A stretch of DNA of 64,000 nt from Dermabacter vaginalis (GCF_001678905.1 NZ_CP012117.1:1736001-1800000), one strand, 5' to 3'; shown: positions 1 through 8,262, counted from the first letter of the stretch. Numbers and translations: made by a program. Notes: a model not told the origin generated them from the letters alone.

Positions 1-63
1 CGGCTACTGAGGCCGCGGTGCCCCTGTTTTCCTCCCCCGTATCCCCTTCGCCCCGTCTTTCCT

Positions 64-109
64 AAAAGCCGTTCGCACGGTTTTCTCTGTAGCCGTTCGC
101 ACGGTTTTT
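64..109. terminator. Tandem terminator-like hairpins after the WXG100 genes
   Basis: The 18-base unit AGCCGTTCGCACGGTTTT occurs twice, at 67-84 and 91-108. Each copy folds as CCGT-TCGC-ACGG. The first copy is flanked by AAAA and the second ends in TTTTT, so the pair can stop transcription from either side. Seen from the minus strand they lie 65-110 nt after the stop of the last WXG100 gene. Positions 1-63 show nothing recognisable. Confidence 0.6.
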
Positions 110-172
110 CGAGAGCTCCGTCACCCCCTTCGCGAAAACCACGCGGAGGCTTCGTTGCTCGAGCGGCTTGCT

Positions 173-445
173 CTACGACGCCGCCGAGGCTTGCATCTGC
201 TCAGCCGCCTCTTGCTTGACCTGCTCGCCGTGGGTGCGGAGATTCGTCAAAAGCGTTTCGATTGCGGTCGCGAGAGTTTCAAAGTTCGCGACGAACGAGT
301 CTCGGTCCTCTCCGACCCATTGCGCCGACTGAACGCTTTCGCGTGCCGAATTCAGGGCGCTCGTCGTTGCTGTCGCGAGTGACACAAGGCTCTCGCCTGC
401 AGAGACGCCCTGTTCGGGCGACATTCCGATAAAAGTCGTGTTCAT
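173..445 (-). CDS. WXG100 family (ESAT-6-like) protein 1
   Basis: A 90-residue protein of WXG100 size with W43-V44-G45 between two predicted helices, the hallmark of small type VII secretion substrates that form helical-hairpin dimers. An AAGGGGG ribosome site lies just ahead of the ATG. The N-terminus carries G-M-S-P, related to the G-M-D-P of the two neighbouring paralogues. No YxxxD/E signal is present at the C-terminus, unlike many mycobacterial substrates. It is the last gene of a five-gene minus-strand block and is followed by tandem terminators. Its role as a secreted substrate is inferred from family and context. Confidence 0.85.
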   Translation of the reverse strand: MNTTFIGMSPEQGVSAGESLVSLATATTSALNSARESVQSAQWVGEDRDSFVANFETLATAIETLLTNLRTHGEQVKQEAAEQMQASAAS

Positions 446-484
446 GTTTCCCCCTTGATCCTTAGTGGTGTTGGTGTGCTGCCG

Positions 485-748
485 CTAGCCGGCGCTCGAG
501 GCTGCTTGCTGTTCGGCAACCTGACCGCGTGCATTTTCAGCCAAAAGCCCGAGCCTCGCAGCGTTGTCGTCGCTGGCGTGGGCGAGAGTGCCGAGTTGCG
601 AGAGGAAGTTCTCGCGATCCTCGCCCACCCATTCGAGCGACTGAACGGTGCTCACAGCGTTGTTCCCCATGTCGCGAAGCGAGGTGCCGAGCGCCTCCAG
701 CGCACCAGCCATGCTTTCGACGCTCCCGGGGTCCATTCCCTTCATCAT
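485..748 (-). CDS. WXG100 family (ESAT-6-like) protein 2
   Basis: An 87-residue WXG100 protein with W40-V41-G42 followed by E-D-R-E-N-F, nearly the same turn as in the next gene downstream. The ATG at 748 was chosen because GAAAGGAG sits 7 nt ahead of it; a start at 790 has no such site. It begins M-M-K-G-M-D-P, shared with the upstream paralogue. The Ala/Ser-rich C-terminus lacks a YxxxD/E motif. It lies 39 nt from the downstream WXG100 gene and 146 nt from the upstream one, so the three are probably co-transcribed. It may pair with either neighbour as a heterodimer, which the sequence cannot decide. Confidence 0.85.
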   Translation of the reverse strand: MMKGMDPGSVESMAGALEALGTSLRDMGNNAVSTVQSLEWVGEDRENFLSQLGTLAHASDDNAARLGLLAENARGQVAEQQAASSAG

Positions 749-823
749 GCGTATTCTCCTTTCATGAGGGCCCGTGCCCTCGTCGATCATGCCGACACCT
801 TCACGCTACGGCTTCGCAAAGAG

Positions 824-873
824 CAAAAGTCCTGTGGAGCACGACCCGCCGGTTCCCATGTGGAGAACTTTTG
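824..873 (-). other. Hairpin between WXG100 genes
   Basis: Inverted arms at 824-833 and 864-873 pair over 10 bp in the minus-strand transcript, with one U-G wobble and a 30-nt loop. The 3' arm ends in ACTTTTG followed by CTCTTTG, so it could act as a leaky terminator or an mRNA stabiliser between paralogues 3 and 2. Confidence 0.4.
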
Positions 874-894
874 GCGCTGTGACGCTGCTCCCGC

Positions 895-1161
895 CTAACG
901 CACAAAGCCCGACGCTCGTCGTTGCTCCGAGGATTGTTCCTCAAGTAGGCGTGCCAACTGCCTGAGCATGTCGGCTACGGCGATGAATCGGGCGTGCGCT
1001 TCCTCAGCTGTATTCGCGAAGGCTTCGGCATCTGGGCCCTTCCACGCAAGTGCATTGACGAGTGCGCGTAGTTCCTCGCCCGCATGCCTCCAGCTTTCTG
1101 CGCTGAGCGACATGAGCGTGCTCAGCCGCTCAACCGCCGCGGGGTCCATTCCTTCAAACAT
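895..1161 (-). CDS. WXG100 family (ESAT-6-like) protein 3
   Basis: An 88-residue WXG100 protein with W40-K41-G42. It starts M-F-E-G-M-D-P-A-A-V-E, matching the G-M-D-P-x-x-V-E opening of paralogue 2. GAGGAG precedes the ATG by 5 nt. It is the first of the three small genes after the ATPase, separated from it by 173 nt that hold a small GCGCTC-TTT-GAGCGC hairpin at 1239-1253. The WKG turn and surrounding residues differ from the near-identical WVGEDR of the other two, so this one may be a different partner class. Export by the neighbouring ATPase is inferred. Confidence 0.85.
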   Translation of the reverse strand: MFEGMDPAAVERLSTLMSLSAESWRHAGEELRALVNALAWKGPDAEAFANTAEEAHARFIAVADMLRQLARLLEEQSSEQRRASGFVR

Positions 1162-1334
1162 GTGTGCTCCTCAGTAGTGATGTGCTGTAGCGCTGTTCTG
1201 AATCAGCGGTATTCCGGTGGGTTGGAAAAGTGGTGAATGCGCTCTTTGAGCGCCAAAGGTGACAGCAGCGGTACCGCGTCACGGCGGCACGGCCACGCCT
1301 CATCCTTTTCGCGCGAGGCTGGGCGCTTTGACAG

Positions 1335-4300
1335 CTATCCATGGCAGTACTCGCGTGCATATGCGGGAACGATGAGTCGACAGTCAGCGCCCTCAACGAG
1401 CCACGCGACATCGGGGGCATTCGCCCATCTCGTTCGCGGCGGAGTGCGGCCAAAAACCGTGAACACCTCCGCCTCTCGAGAACCGAGAACGATACCGCAC
1501 CCCGCGTGCGCGAGGATCGGCCCGAGCGCACCAAGCCTCGAGAACGAACCGCCCTCGAGCCCACCAAAAACACATGCCCCTGCTGCAAGTGCAGTCCGTG
1601 CGGCGACACCGATCTCTGCCGCATCGGAGTCCGACTCGAGGTCCGCGACGTTGTCGAGGATGACAAAGGCCTTCGGCCCCAACGCACTCGCTCGCTCGAG
1701 AACGCGGCACGCCTCTGCCCCATTGCCGGAGGTGCTTTGGGGCAGACGAAGAATCTCACGATCCCGAGCAAGAGCGGCCAGAGATTCGAGAAGTGCAAGG
1801 CGATCGCTCCCCTCACCTCCCACGATGAGACCCCCGCCCTTGAGTGGCAGCGAGACGGGCTCGCCATCGGCGTGAGAGAAGCCCACGAGAGCACGCGTCG
1901 AATCCCGCACGAGCGCGACTGCCTCGCGGGTGCCAAGTGTGCGCCTTGCGAGCACGAAAGCCTCGAGGCATGCGCGACGGCGATTATCCCCGCGCACGGA
2001 AGGCTCCTCGAAGAGCGCTATCTGTGCTTCACGGCCTCCGATACTCACCCGCCCCACGGGCGCTGACTCGGAAAGCCTCACAGTCGTGCCGCACATCGCG
2101 TAGTCTTCCGCACGCGAAAGACGATGCACGATTCGTTCGGTGCACGCGGTCTCGAGGCTCCGCGGCAATTCGCTCGGTCCTGAAGCGCCAATGATGAGCG
2201 TGAGCCTGCGGGCACGGGCCGTCCGCGCAAGGGCACCGAGAAGCGAGAGGATGTCTTCTCGATCGCTCGGATGGGCTTCGTGGCAGAGGTCGGCACACGA
2301 GTCAATGGCGAGAATCGACGGTCCCACCTCGCCCTTGGTATTCGTCAGGTGCCGAAGCATTCTCAACACGGAAGCGGTGTCGTCTCCCGCCACATACGCG
2401 ACTGCCTGGGTTTCATCGACCAGTCCCCGAAGTCCTTTGCTCACTGAGTCGAGAATGAAGAGGCGCGGCCTCTCCTGTGCAGTACGGGTCGCTCGCACGA
2501 TATTCACGATGCTCGTGCTGCGACCAGTGCCGGAGGCGCCGTAAACTCCGTAGACCGATCCCGGTGGACCTAGCCTCGCGACGGTGCGTCGTTGGCGCGA
2601 TGGATCGTCCACGAGCGCAAAAGGCGCCGGCAATCCCCAATCCTGAACGAGCTTCTCCCCCTCGTAGCTTTCCGCGAGCGGTGGGAGCCATGGCGCGCGA
2701 ACGGTTTCTCCACTTCGAGCCCAGGCGTCAATCGCTTCTTTCACCACAAGGCTTGCATCGGTGGGACCCCGATCCTCTCCGCGGGAAGGCTCACCGCTCG
2801 TGAGCCGCAGTTGCGTATTGAACCCCTTCGTCGCTTCCTCATCGTTCATGGCATGCGCGAGGGACACACCTAACCTCGTAGAACGATCGTCCTCTCCACG
2901 AGCACCCGCGTATGCCATTTGCGCCTCGTGCTGGAGGCCCGCTCCCACGGCACTCACAACGGCTCGACCGGGGGTGTCGAGTGAAATTTGAGCTGCTGCC
3001 TTCGACCCGATGACATCGAGCGAATCGGCGGTATCGCTCAAGCGAAGCGCGATGCGAAGGCTGACATTCGCGCGAAGGCGCTCGCTCACGATCCCCGCGG
3101 GTCTCTGTGTCGCAAGAATCAGGTGGATGCCAAGCGAGCGCCCTCGCTGCGCCACATCAATGAGTCCTTCGAGAAACTCGGGGCAGTGATCTCGAAGGGC
3201 TGCGAACTCGTCAACGACTATGACGAAAGCGGGCAGATCATCACCACCACGCTCCGCATAGTCGTCGCTGTCTTTCGCGCCGCATCGCGCCAAGAGCTCC
3301 TCTCGATAACGTAGTTCCGCTTTGAGGGAGACGAGTGCACGCGTCACGAGATCGGACCCAAGGTCAGTCACGAGCCCAGTGCAATGGGGCAAAAGCGCGC
3401 ACTCGCCGAGCCCTGCGCCGCCCTTATAGTCCACGAAAAGGAATGTGAGACGACGCGGTGAATACCGAAGTGCAAGGCTGAGAATCCACGATTGAAGAAA
3501 CTCCGACTTTCCCGATCCCGTTGTTCCGGCAACAAGAGCGTGCGGCCCCCACGTGCGAAGCGGGATCGTGAGTGGCCCGGTCTCGCCGTACCCTACAAGA
3601 GCATCAAGCGTGCGGGCCTCGGCGCGGTCATTCGTGCGCCAGGCGCGAGAGAGACTCATTCGAAGTTCATGCCGCTCCACGCCGTTCACATCGAGAAGCG
3701 ATACGGTCGCGGGAATGGCCTCGTTCGCGTGTTCTCGGCTTCGCGCATCCATCAAGGAGGCAAGTCTTCGTGCCCATACGTGTGCGGCTTCCTTACTGAC
3801 GCCTTCGCATGCGTTGAGCGCGATGGGCGCCACCTCGCCTCGTTGCCAGAAGACTCCGTCGTTCCCCTCAACCTCGAGAAGTGCGCTGCACACACCGGGA
3901 AGGTGCGCGCTATCCGCTGCCGTCACGATAAGGCGTGGCCCTCGTTCTCCACGTGCCTCCCACGCTTCCACGAGGACCGAGAGTGAGGTGAGCTGAGCGG
4001 GGGTCGGGTCAAGCGCGAGGATCACGACATGCGAACTGCCTCCTTCGGTATCGCCGCTGAGATCAGGCATGTGACGAGCAGCCCAAGCGATGACGGCCTC
4101 GTCGCTCTCGAGAATCTGCACCTTCCCTCCATCGGAACTTCGTGCATGGGGAAGCCACGCGAGACCCCGGGCGTTTTCGCACGCATCCGAAGAGCACACG
4201 AGGGCGAGGCGAACGTCGGAAGGTGAATGCCGCCCACCAAGCTGTACTCCAAGACCCACCACACATCCCATGCGTCCCGCACCGGTGATGCCCAGGCCGC

Positions 4301-5492
4301 GTGCCTGCCGAAGAGAGACAGTCACGGGCCCTTCGAACATGCGGGCTGACTCGCGGAGCATCTCGAGCTCCCCTCGCTGTTCGCGTGGGCCTTCGGCCAG
4401 GGTCTCTCCTTTGAGCTGCACCGCGCTCTCGACTCGACCCGTACCGAGTCGGAGCGTCAAGAAATCGCTGTGTTCTTCTCGTAGCGCCCACAGATCGCCA
4501 CGTTTGGGCGAATCCCATTCGGCAATAACGCAAGCGGCAGGGAGCATCGCGCCTAGGCGCGCCTTCTCGCCCTCGTGTGCCCCGTGCACCTCGGCTTTCG
4601 CCTCGTCAACCGCTTCCTCAAACTCCCGCAGTGCCCGCGAACTTTCCTTGCGCACCCGTGCGCATTGCGACCAATAGTGTGCGAGTGCCATTGCCGGCAT
4701 GACGACTGCAAGCATGATGACGAAACTGCTCCGTGTGAGCGTGTACATCACTCCGGCGATCATGAGCGGCACGAGAAGGCTCACCGTTGGAAAAGGTGGT
4801 GCCGTCGCTGGCCGCGGTACTCGCGGCAGAGCGATCTCCCGTGCGGGCTCCGCCAGCTCAATGCGCGCGGGAGGAAGGTAGGCGCGCGCGGGCGAATCGT
4901 TGACAACGACGTCGGCGCCGGCGCGATGCCGAACCCCCACTTTCCATTGCCCCACGTACACGCACGAATCGGGCTTGAGGTAAGCGCCTCTCACCTGCCC
5001 GCCATCGGCGTTTTTCAGGATCGCACCTTGAGCAGCGTGAATCTTCACCTCGGCACACGTTTCGAGGTAGGCGTGGGTGCTCGCAACATCACCGTGCTCG
5101 AGCGTGACTGTGCACGTTGTTGACGACCCGATCGACGAGAGCCCCTTCTCGAGCGGAACGACACGCTGAACTCCATTGCGCTCCAATACGAGCTCCCACG
5201 AGGAGGGGATTCTTTCGCCTGGGCGCTCAACCTCTACGGATGCCTGCACGAGCTCGACGCTCATGCCTGACATCAACCCAGAAACGTGCAGAAGTTGCTC
5301 ATTGGCGAGCAGTGCGCCGGGAAATCCCTGTTGGCTCCGCTGCCCCACTCTCAGCGCATACCCTTCACCATCGAGGCCGAAATGGTGCCGCAATCTCTCG
5401 ACGAACTCCCCCGTGCACACGGTTGAATCCGCGGAAACCTCGAGAACTACGGGGTTTTGGCAAGGAGGGATGACCTCCACGAGAAGCGTCAC
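1335..5492 (-). CDS. Type VII secretion-type FHA-FtsK/SpoIIIE ATPase (EccC/EssC-like)
   Basis: A 1385-residue membrane ATPase of the EccC/EssC class, which drives export of WXG100 proteins. Residues about 1-90 look like a beta-grasp, ubiquitin-like fold; 113-190 fit an FHA domain (G-L-S-S-I-G, then S-T-H-A); 235-275 hold two membrane segments. The first FtsK domain is intact: Walker A G656-TTGSGKS and Walker B VIVVDE near 757-762. The second (G-A-S-G-T-G-R-S-T near 985) lacks the usual Lys, and the third (near 1225) is degenerate. N-terminal FHA is an EssC-like trait, uncommon for mycobacterial EccC. The start is GTG at 5492. The gene sits between a PP2C phosphatase and three WXG100 genes. 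Confidence 0.85.
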   Translation of the reverse strand: MTLLVEVIPPCQNPVVLEVSADSTVCTGEFVERLRHHFGLDGEGYALRVGQRSQQGFPGALLANEQLLHVSGLMSGMSVELVQASVEVERPGERIPSSWELVLERNGVQRVVPLEKGLSSIGSSTTCTVTLEHGDVASTHAYLETCAEVKIHAAQGAILKNADGGQVRGAYLKPDSCVYVGQWKVGVRHRAGADVVVNDSPARAYLPPARIELAEPAREIALPRVPRPATAPPFPTVSLLVPLMIAGVMYTLTRSSFVIMLAVVMPAMALAHYWSQCARVRKESSRALREFEEAVDEAKAEVHGAHEGEKARLGAMLPAACVIAEWDSPKRGDLWALREEHSDFLTLRLGTGRVESAVQLKGETLAEGPREQRGELEMLRESARMFEGPVTVSLRQARGLGITGAGRMGCVVGLGVQLGGRHSPSDVRLALVCSSDACENARGLAWLPHARSSDGGKVQILESDEAVIAWAARHMPDLSGDTEGGSSHVVILALDPTPAQLTSLSVLVEAWEARGERGPRLIVTAADSAHLPGVCSALLEVEGNDGVFWQRGEVAPIALNACEGVSKEAAHVWARRLASLMDARSREHANEAIPATVSLLDVNGVERHELRMSLSRAWRTNDRAEARTLDALVGYGETGPLTIPLRTWGPHALVAGTTGSGKSEFLQSWILSLALRYSPRRLTFLFVDYKGGAGLGECALLPHCTGLVTDLGSDLVTRALVSLKAELRYREELLARCGAKDSDDYAERGGDDLPAFVIVVDEFAALRDHCPEFLEGLIDVAQRGRSLGIHLILATQRPAGIVSERLRANVSLRIALRLSDTADSLDVIGSKAAAQISLDTPGRAVVSAVGAGLQHEAQMAYAGARGEDDRSTRLGVSLAHAMNDEEATKGFNTQLRLTSGEPSRGEDRGPTDASLVVKEAIDAWARSGETVRAPWLPPLAESYEGEKLVQDWGLPAPFALVDDPSRQRRTVARLGPPGSVYGVYGASGTGRSTSIVNIVRATRTAQERPRLFILDSVSKGLRGLVDETQAVAYVAGDDTASVLRMLRHLTNTKGEVGPSILAIDSCADLCHEAHPSDREDILSLLGALARTARARRLTLIIGASGPSELPRSLETACTERIVHRLSRAEDYAMCGTTVRLSESAPVGRVSIGGREAQIALFEEPSVRGDNRRRACLEAFVLARRTLGTREAVALVRDSTRALVGFSHADGEPVSLPLKGGGLIVGGEGSDRLALLESLAALARDREILRLPQSTSGNGAEACRVLERASALGPKAFVILDNVADLESDSDAAEIGVAARTALAAGACVFGGLEGGSFSRLGALGPILAHAGCGIVLGSREAEVFTVFGRTPPRTRWANAPDVAWLVEGADCRLIVPAYAREYCHG

Positions 5493-5554
5493 GACGCCAC
5501 CTTCCCCTCGATCGCCACTGCAGCCTCAAGGATGGCGTGGCGCCGAGGAACGAG

Positions 5555-5587
5555 AAACCCCGCTCTCCACGTTTGTGGAAAGCGGGG
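5555..5587 (-). terminator. Terminator after the PP2C gene
   Basis: Arms at 5558-5570 and 5575-5587 pair over 13 positions with one mismatch around a 4-nt loop. The minus-strand transcript then reads TTTCTCGTT. The hairpin starts 27 nt after the phosphatase stop and lies ahead of the ATPase gene, so it may partly separate their transcription. Confidence 0.65.
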
Positions 5588-5613
5588 TCGTGTGGAGCGA
5601 GAAGCGGGGCGCG

Positions 5614-6591
5614 TCAGCGGCCTTCAGGCTCCTCCCTTTCGCTCTCGGGGGTGCCGACGGCGGCTTCGCCTTCACGAAGCGCATCCTGGCCTTCGACGGC
5701 CTGCCCGTGTTCAGCTGCGCCCTCTTCGCTTTCGTCGAGCGCGTGCTCATCGGCGATGACGGGCAACTCGAGACGATCGACGGTCGTAAAAATATGCTCA
5801 CCATAGGCGCCCGAAGCACTCGGTTCAACGGCGCTCACCACAACGGCCGTCGCGTTATCGCGCCCACCATGGGCGACTGCCGTATCAACGATGCGTTGCG
5901 CAACAAGGTCCGCCGCCGATGACTCTTCGAGCATGGAATGCAGCTCGCCATCGCTGACTTCCCCCGTCACGCCGTCGCTACAGACAAGGAAGCGATCGCC
6001 AAGACGCACCGGTATAAGCCAGAAATCGGGGCGCGTGTCCGGACCGGCACCAAGTGCACGCGTAATCATGTTGCGGTAGGGGTGGACCCGTGCCTGGTCG
6101 AGCGTGATCTCACCGCGATCCACAAGTTCTTGGACTACCGAGTGATCCACACTGACCTGGGAAAATTCGCCGTCTCGGAGCATGTAGACGCGAGAATCGC
6201 CAAGGTTCATGACGAGCCAATGGGGCTCGGATTCATGAAGCGTAAGAGCCACCATCGCCACTGTCGTGCCGGCGCTGCGTCCGGAATCATCGTCGAGGCT
6301 AGCAATTCGCTCATATGAGCGAACCATCGCATCTGCGACGTCCTCAAGTTCGATGTAATCGCCGCCCGCAAGAGCTGCAAACTCATCGGCAACGATGCCG
6401 CTCGCAACCTCCCCAGCATTGTGGCCACCCATGCCATCAGCCACGAGGAAGATCGGGTCAAACGCGATAAAAGAATCTTCGTTGACCGACCGTACAAGAC
6501 CGACGTCAGTCGCCCCGGTCGAGGCGATACCGAAGTCTTCAGCGTGCCGTTCGGCCCGCAATGAGAGGTCTGCATTCACGAGTTCGTTCAC
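5614..6591 (-). CDS. PP2C-family Ser/Thr protein phosphatase
   Basis: A 325-residue metal-dependent phosphatase that removes phosphate from Ser/Thr. Motifs in order: N37-E-D-S, D52-G-M-G-G-H, G108-T-T, G131-D-S-R-V-Y, S205-D-G and G243-R-D-N-A-T, covering the metal-binding Asp/Glu residues. The catalytic domain ends near 255, followed by about 70 acidic, low-complexity residues. No membrane segment is evident, unlike mycobacterial PstP. That gene usually lies beside pknA/pknB, but no kinase is present here. Its position next to an FHA-containing secretion ATPase suggests it could reset a phosphothreonine signal read by the FHA domain; this is inference. Confidence 0.9.
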   Translation of the reverse strand: MNELVNADLSLRAERHAEDFGIASTGATDVGLVRSVNEDSFIAFDPIFLVADGMGGHNAGEVASGIVADEFAALAGGDYIELEDVADAMVRSYERIASLDDDSGRSAGTTVAMVALTLHESEPHWLVMNLGDSRVYMLRDGEFSQVSVDHSVVQELVDRGEITLDQARVHPYRNMITRALGAGPDTRPDFWLIPVRLGDRFLVCSDGVTGEVSDGELHSMLEESSAADLVAQRIVDTAVAHGGRDNATAVVVSAVEPSASGAYGEHIFTTVDRLELPVIADEHALDESEEGAAEHGQAVEGQDALREGEAAVGTPESEREEPEGR

Positions 6592-6744
6592 TTCACCTTA
6601 GTCGAGCACGCATTCGGGCCGGAAGGCCTATGCACATTGAGCTGCGATCCACTGTAAAAGGGCACCGCGAGGCATGCGCACGCCGTGTACGGCGCACGCT
6701 TAAGCATAGCGAGAAGCGCTGAACGTCGCAGGAGCGCACGCTCC

Positions 6745-7749
6745 TTAGGCGCGACGTCGCACAAGCGATACCGTAAAGGCCGTAAGAGCATCGCGCGCGG
6801 GGCCCGCGGGCAGCGAGTCCACGAGGGCAAGGGCACGATCGCCGTAGCTTGCTGCGAGCTTTTCAGTTTCGTCGACAACGGGATGGACCGAAAGCGCTTC
6901 AACAACTTCGGCAAGCCTCTCATCACTCGAGAGGTCAGCGTCGAGTGCGGCGAGCAAATTCGCCGAGGCCGCGTCATCGGGATGCTCCGCCACGTGCGCG
7001 CGAAGCAGCAAACTCGGCATGGTGGGAACCCCCTCACGGAGGTCAGTCCCGGGGGTTTTTCCCGATTCTTCCGCAGTTGCACGAATGTCGATCACGTCGT
7101 CGGCGAGTTGGAATGCCACGCCCACGGCTTCGCCGTACTCCCGCATAACGGAGACGACGCTCTCGGGCGCTTTCGCGATCTTGGCACCGAGCACACCTGC
7201 GGTCGCAATCAGTGAGCCGGTCTTATTGGAGAGCACGTCAATGTAATGGGCGAAGGGATCATCGCCTTCGCTGGGGCCGACGGTTTCATTGAGCTGGCCT
7301 AGGCATAGACGCTCAAACGTGTGGGCGTGGATCCCCACGATCTCAGAGCCGAGATTCGCGCTCATAGCGCTCGCGCGGGCAAGAAGAAAATCCCCCGTCA
7401 GGATCGCAATGTGGTTACCCCACACACGATGCGCAGCGGTGGTACCCCGACGAGTCTCTGCCGCATCCATGACATCATCGTGATAGAGAGTCGCGAGATG
7501 AGTGAGTTCTACGAGAGCTCCCGCGTCAACGAGTTGCGGCTCAGAGATGTCCCCAAAAGCGGCGGCGAGCATCACGAGGACGGGACGCACGCGCTTACCA
7601 CCAGCGTCAAGGAGATACGGCGCCGTTGAACGCATCATCGGGTCAGACGACGCAACAGCGGCGTGAAGCCTTTCTTCAACAGCCTCGAGGCCACTCTGGA
7701 TAGATTCCGCGAGGGAAGGGTCGATGTCCTCCATCGTGAAGCTCGCCAT
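6745..7749 (-). CDS. Polyprenyl diphosphate synthase (trans-isoprenyl diphosphate synthase)
   Basis: A 334-residue chain-elongating prenyltransferase that adds isopentenyl units to an allylic diphosphate, probably making the menaquinone side chain. It shows G-G-K-R-V-R-P (50-56), the first aspartate-rich motif D91-D-V-M-D and the second D217-D-V-I-D, each binding Mg-diphosphate. The short DDxxD form fits long-chain trans synthases. ATG at 7749 is preferred over GTG at 7752 because AAAGGA lies 5 nt ahead. A 7-bp hairpin at 6730-6745 overlaps the stop codon. No menaquinone genes are adjacent, so product chain length is unknown. Confidence 0.9.
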   Translation of the reverse strand: MASFTMEDIDPSLAESIQSGLEAVEERLHAAVASSDPMMRSTAPYLLDAGGKRVRPVLVMLAAAFGDISEPQLVDAGALVELTHLATLYHDDVMDAAETRRGTTAAHRVWGNHIAILTGDFLLARASAMSANLGSEIVGIHAHTFERLCLGQLNETVGPSEGDDPFAHYIDVLSNKTGSLIATAGVLGAKIAKAPESVVSVMREYGEAVGVAFQLADDVIDIRATAEESGKTPGTDLREGVPTMPSLLLRAHVAEHPDDAASANLLAALDADLSSDERLAEVVEALSVHPVVDETEKLAASYGDRALALVDSLPAGPARDALTAFTVSLVRRRA

Positions 7750-7894
7750 CACTGTCCTTTACCTGACGGGCCCGTTCCCTGCGAACGAACTACAGGGGTT
7801 AACTCTATCGGCATTTACGGCTGGGCGCAGCGCAGCAAGTGCGTGAAATGGTCTTCCATGGGGAGGGTCACGGGACCTCCGACGGTTTCCGGGC

Positions 7895-7929
7895 AAAAAG
7901 AAAACCCCGGTCGGGTGACCGGGGTTTTC
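7895..7929 (-). terminator. rRNA operon terminator
   Basis: A nearly perfect palindrome, AAAACCCCGGTC-GGGT-GACCGGGGTTTT, at 7901-7927. The minus-strand transcript continues TTTTCTTTTT. It begins just past the last 5S gene and is a strong intrinsic terminator. Confidence 0.93.
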
Positions 7930-7940
7930 GACGAATAATT

Positions 7941-8057
7941 TCGGCGGCGTCCTACTCTCCCACACCCTCCCGAGTGCAGTACCATCGGCGCAGTTAGGCT
8001 TAGCTTCCGGGTTCGGAATGGAACCGGGCGTTTCCCCAACGCTATGACCGCCGAAAA
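7941..8057 (-). rRNA. rrf: 5S ribosomal RNA (distal copy)
   Basis: About 117 nt matching bacterial 5S rRNA on the minus strand, with the conserved CCGAAC block and complementary ends (CGGCGG / CCGCCG) closing helix I. It is the last gene of the rRNA operon. It differs from the other copy at five positions. Ends are placed by helix I and are approximate. Confidence 0.92.
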
Positions 8058-8144
8058 ACTTTGGCGAGGCTGCGAAAAGCAGCACCACTATGAAATTTTA
8101 CGATCAGCTCAGCGCATCTTTGCGCGAGCGATCGAGAAGAATAG

Positions 8145-8262
8145 TTCGGCGGTGTCCTACTCTCCCACACCCTCCCGAGTGCAGTACCATCGGCGCAGTT
8201 GAGCTTAGCTTCCGGGTTCGGAATGGAACCGGGCGTTTCCCCAACGCAATGACCACCGAAAC
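8145..8262 (-). rRNA. rrf: 5S ribosomal RNA (proximal copy)
   Basis: A second 5S gene directly after 23S, separated from the distal copy by about 87 nt of unrelated sequence. Both differences in helix I keep pairing: C-G becomes U-G, and U-G becomes U-A. The other changes are AG to GA and T to A. Both copies therefore look functional. Confidence 0.92.

Noticed and set aside
67-108. Direct repeats as a mini CRISPR
   Set aside because: Only two 18-bp units that are themselves hairpins, a 6-bp gap and no cas genes; terminators explain them.
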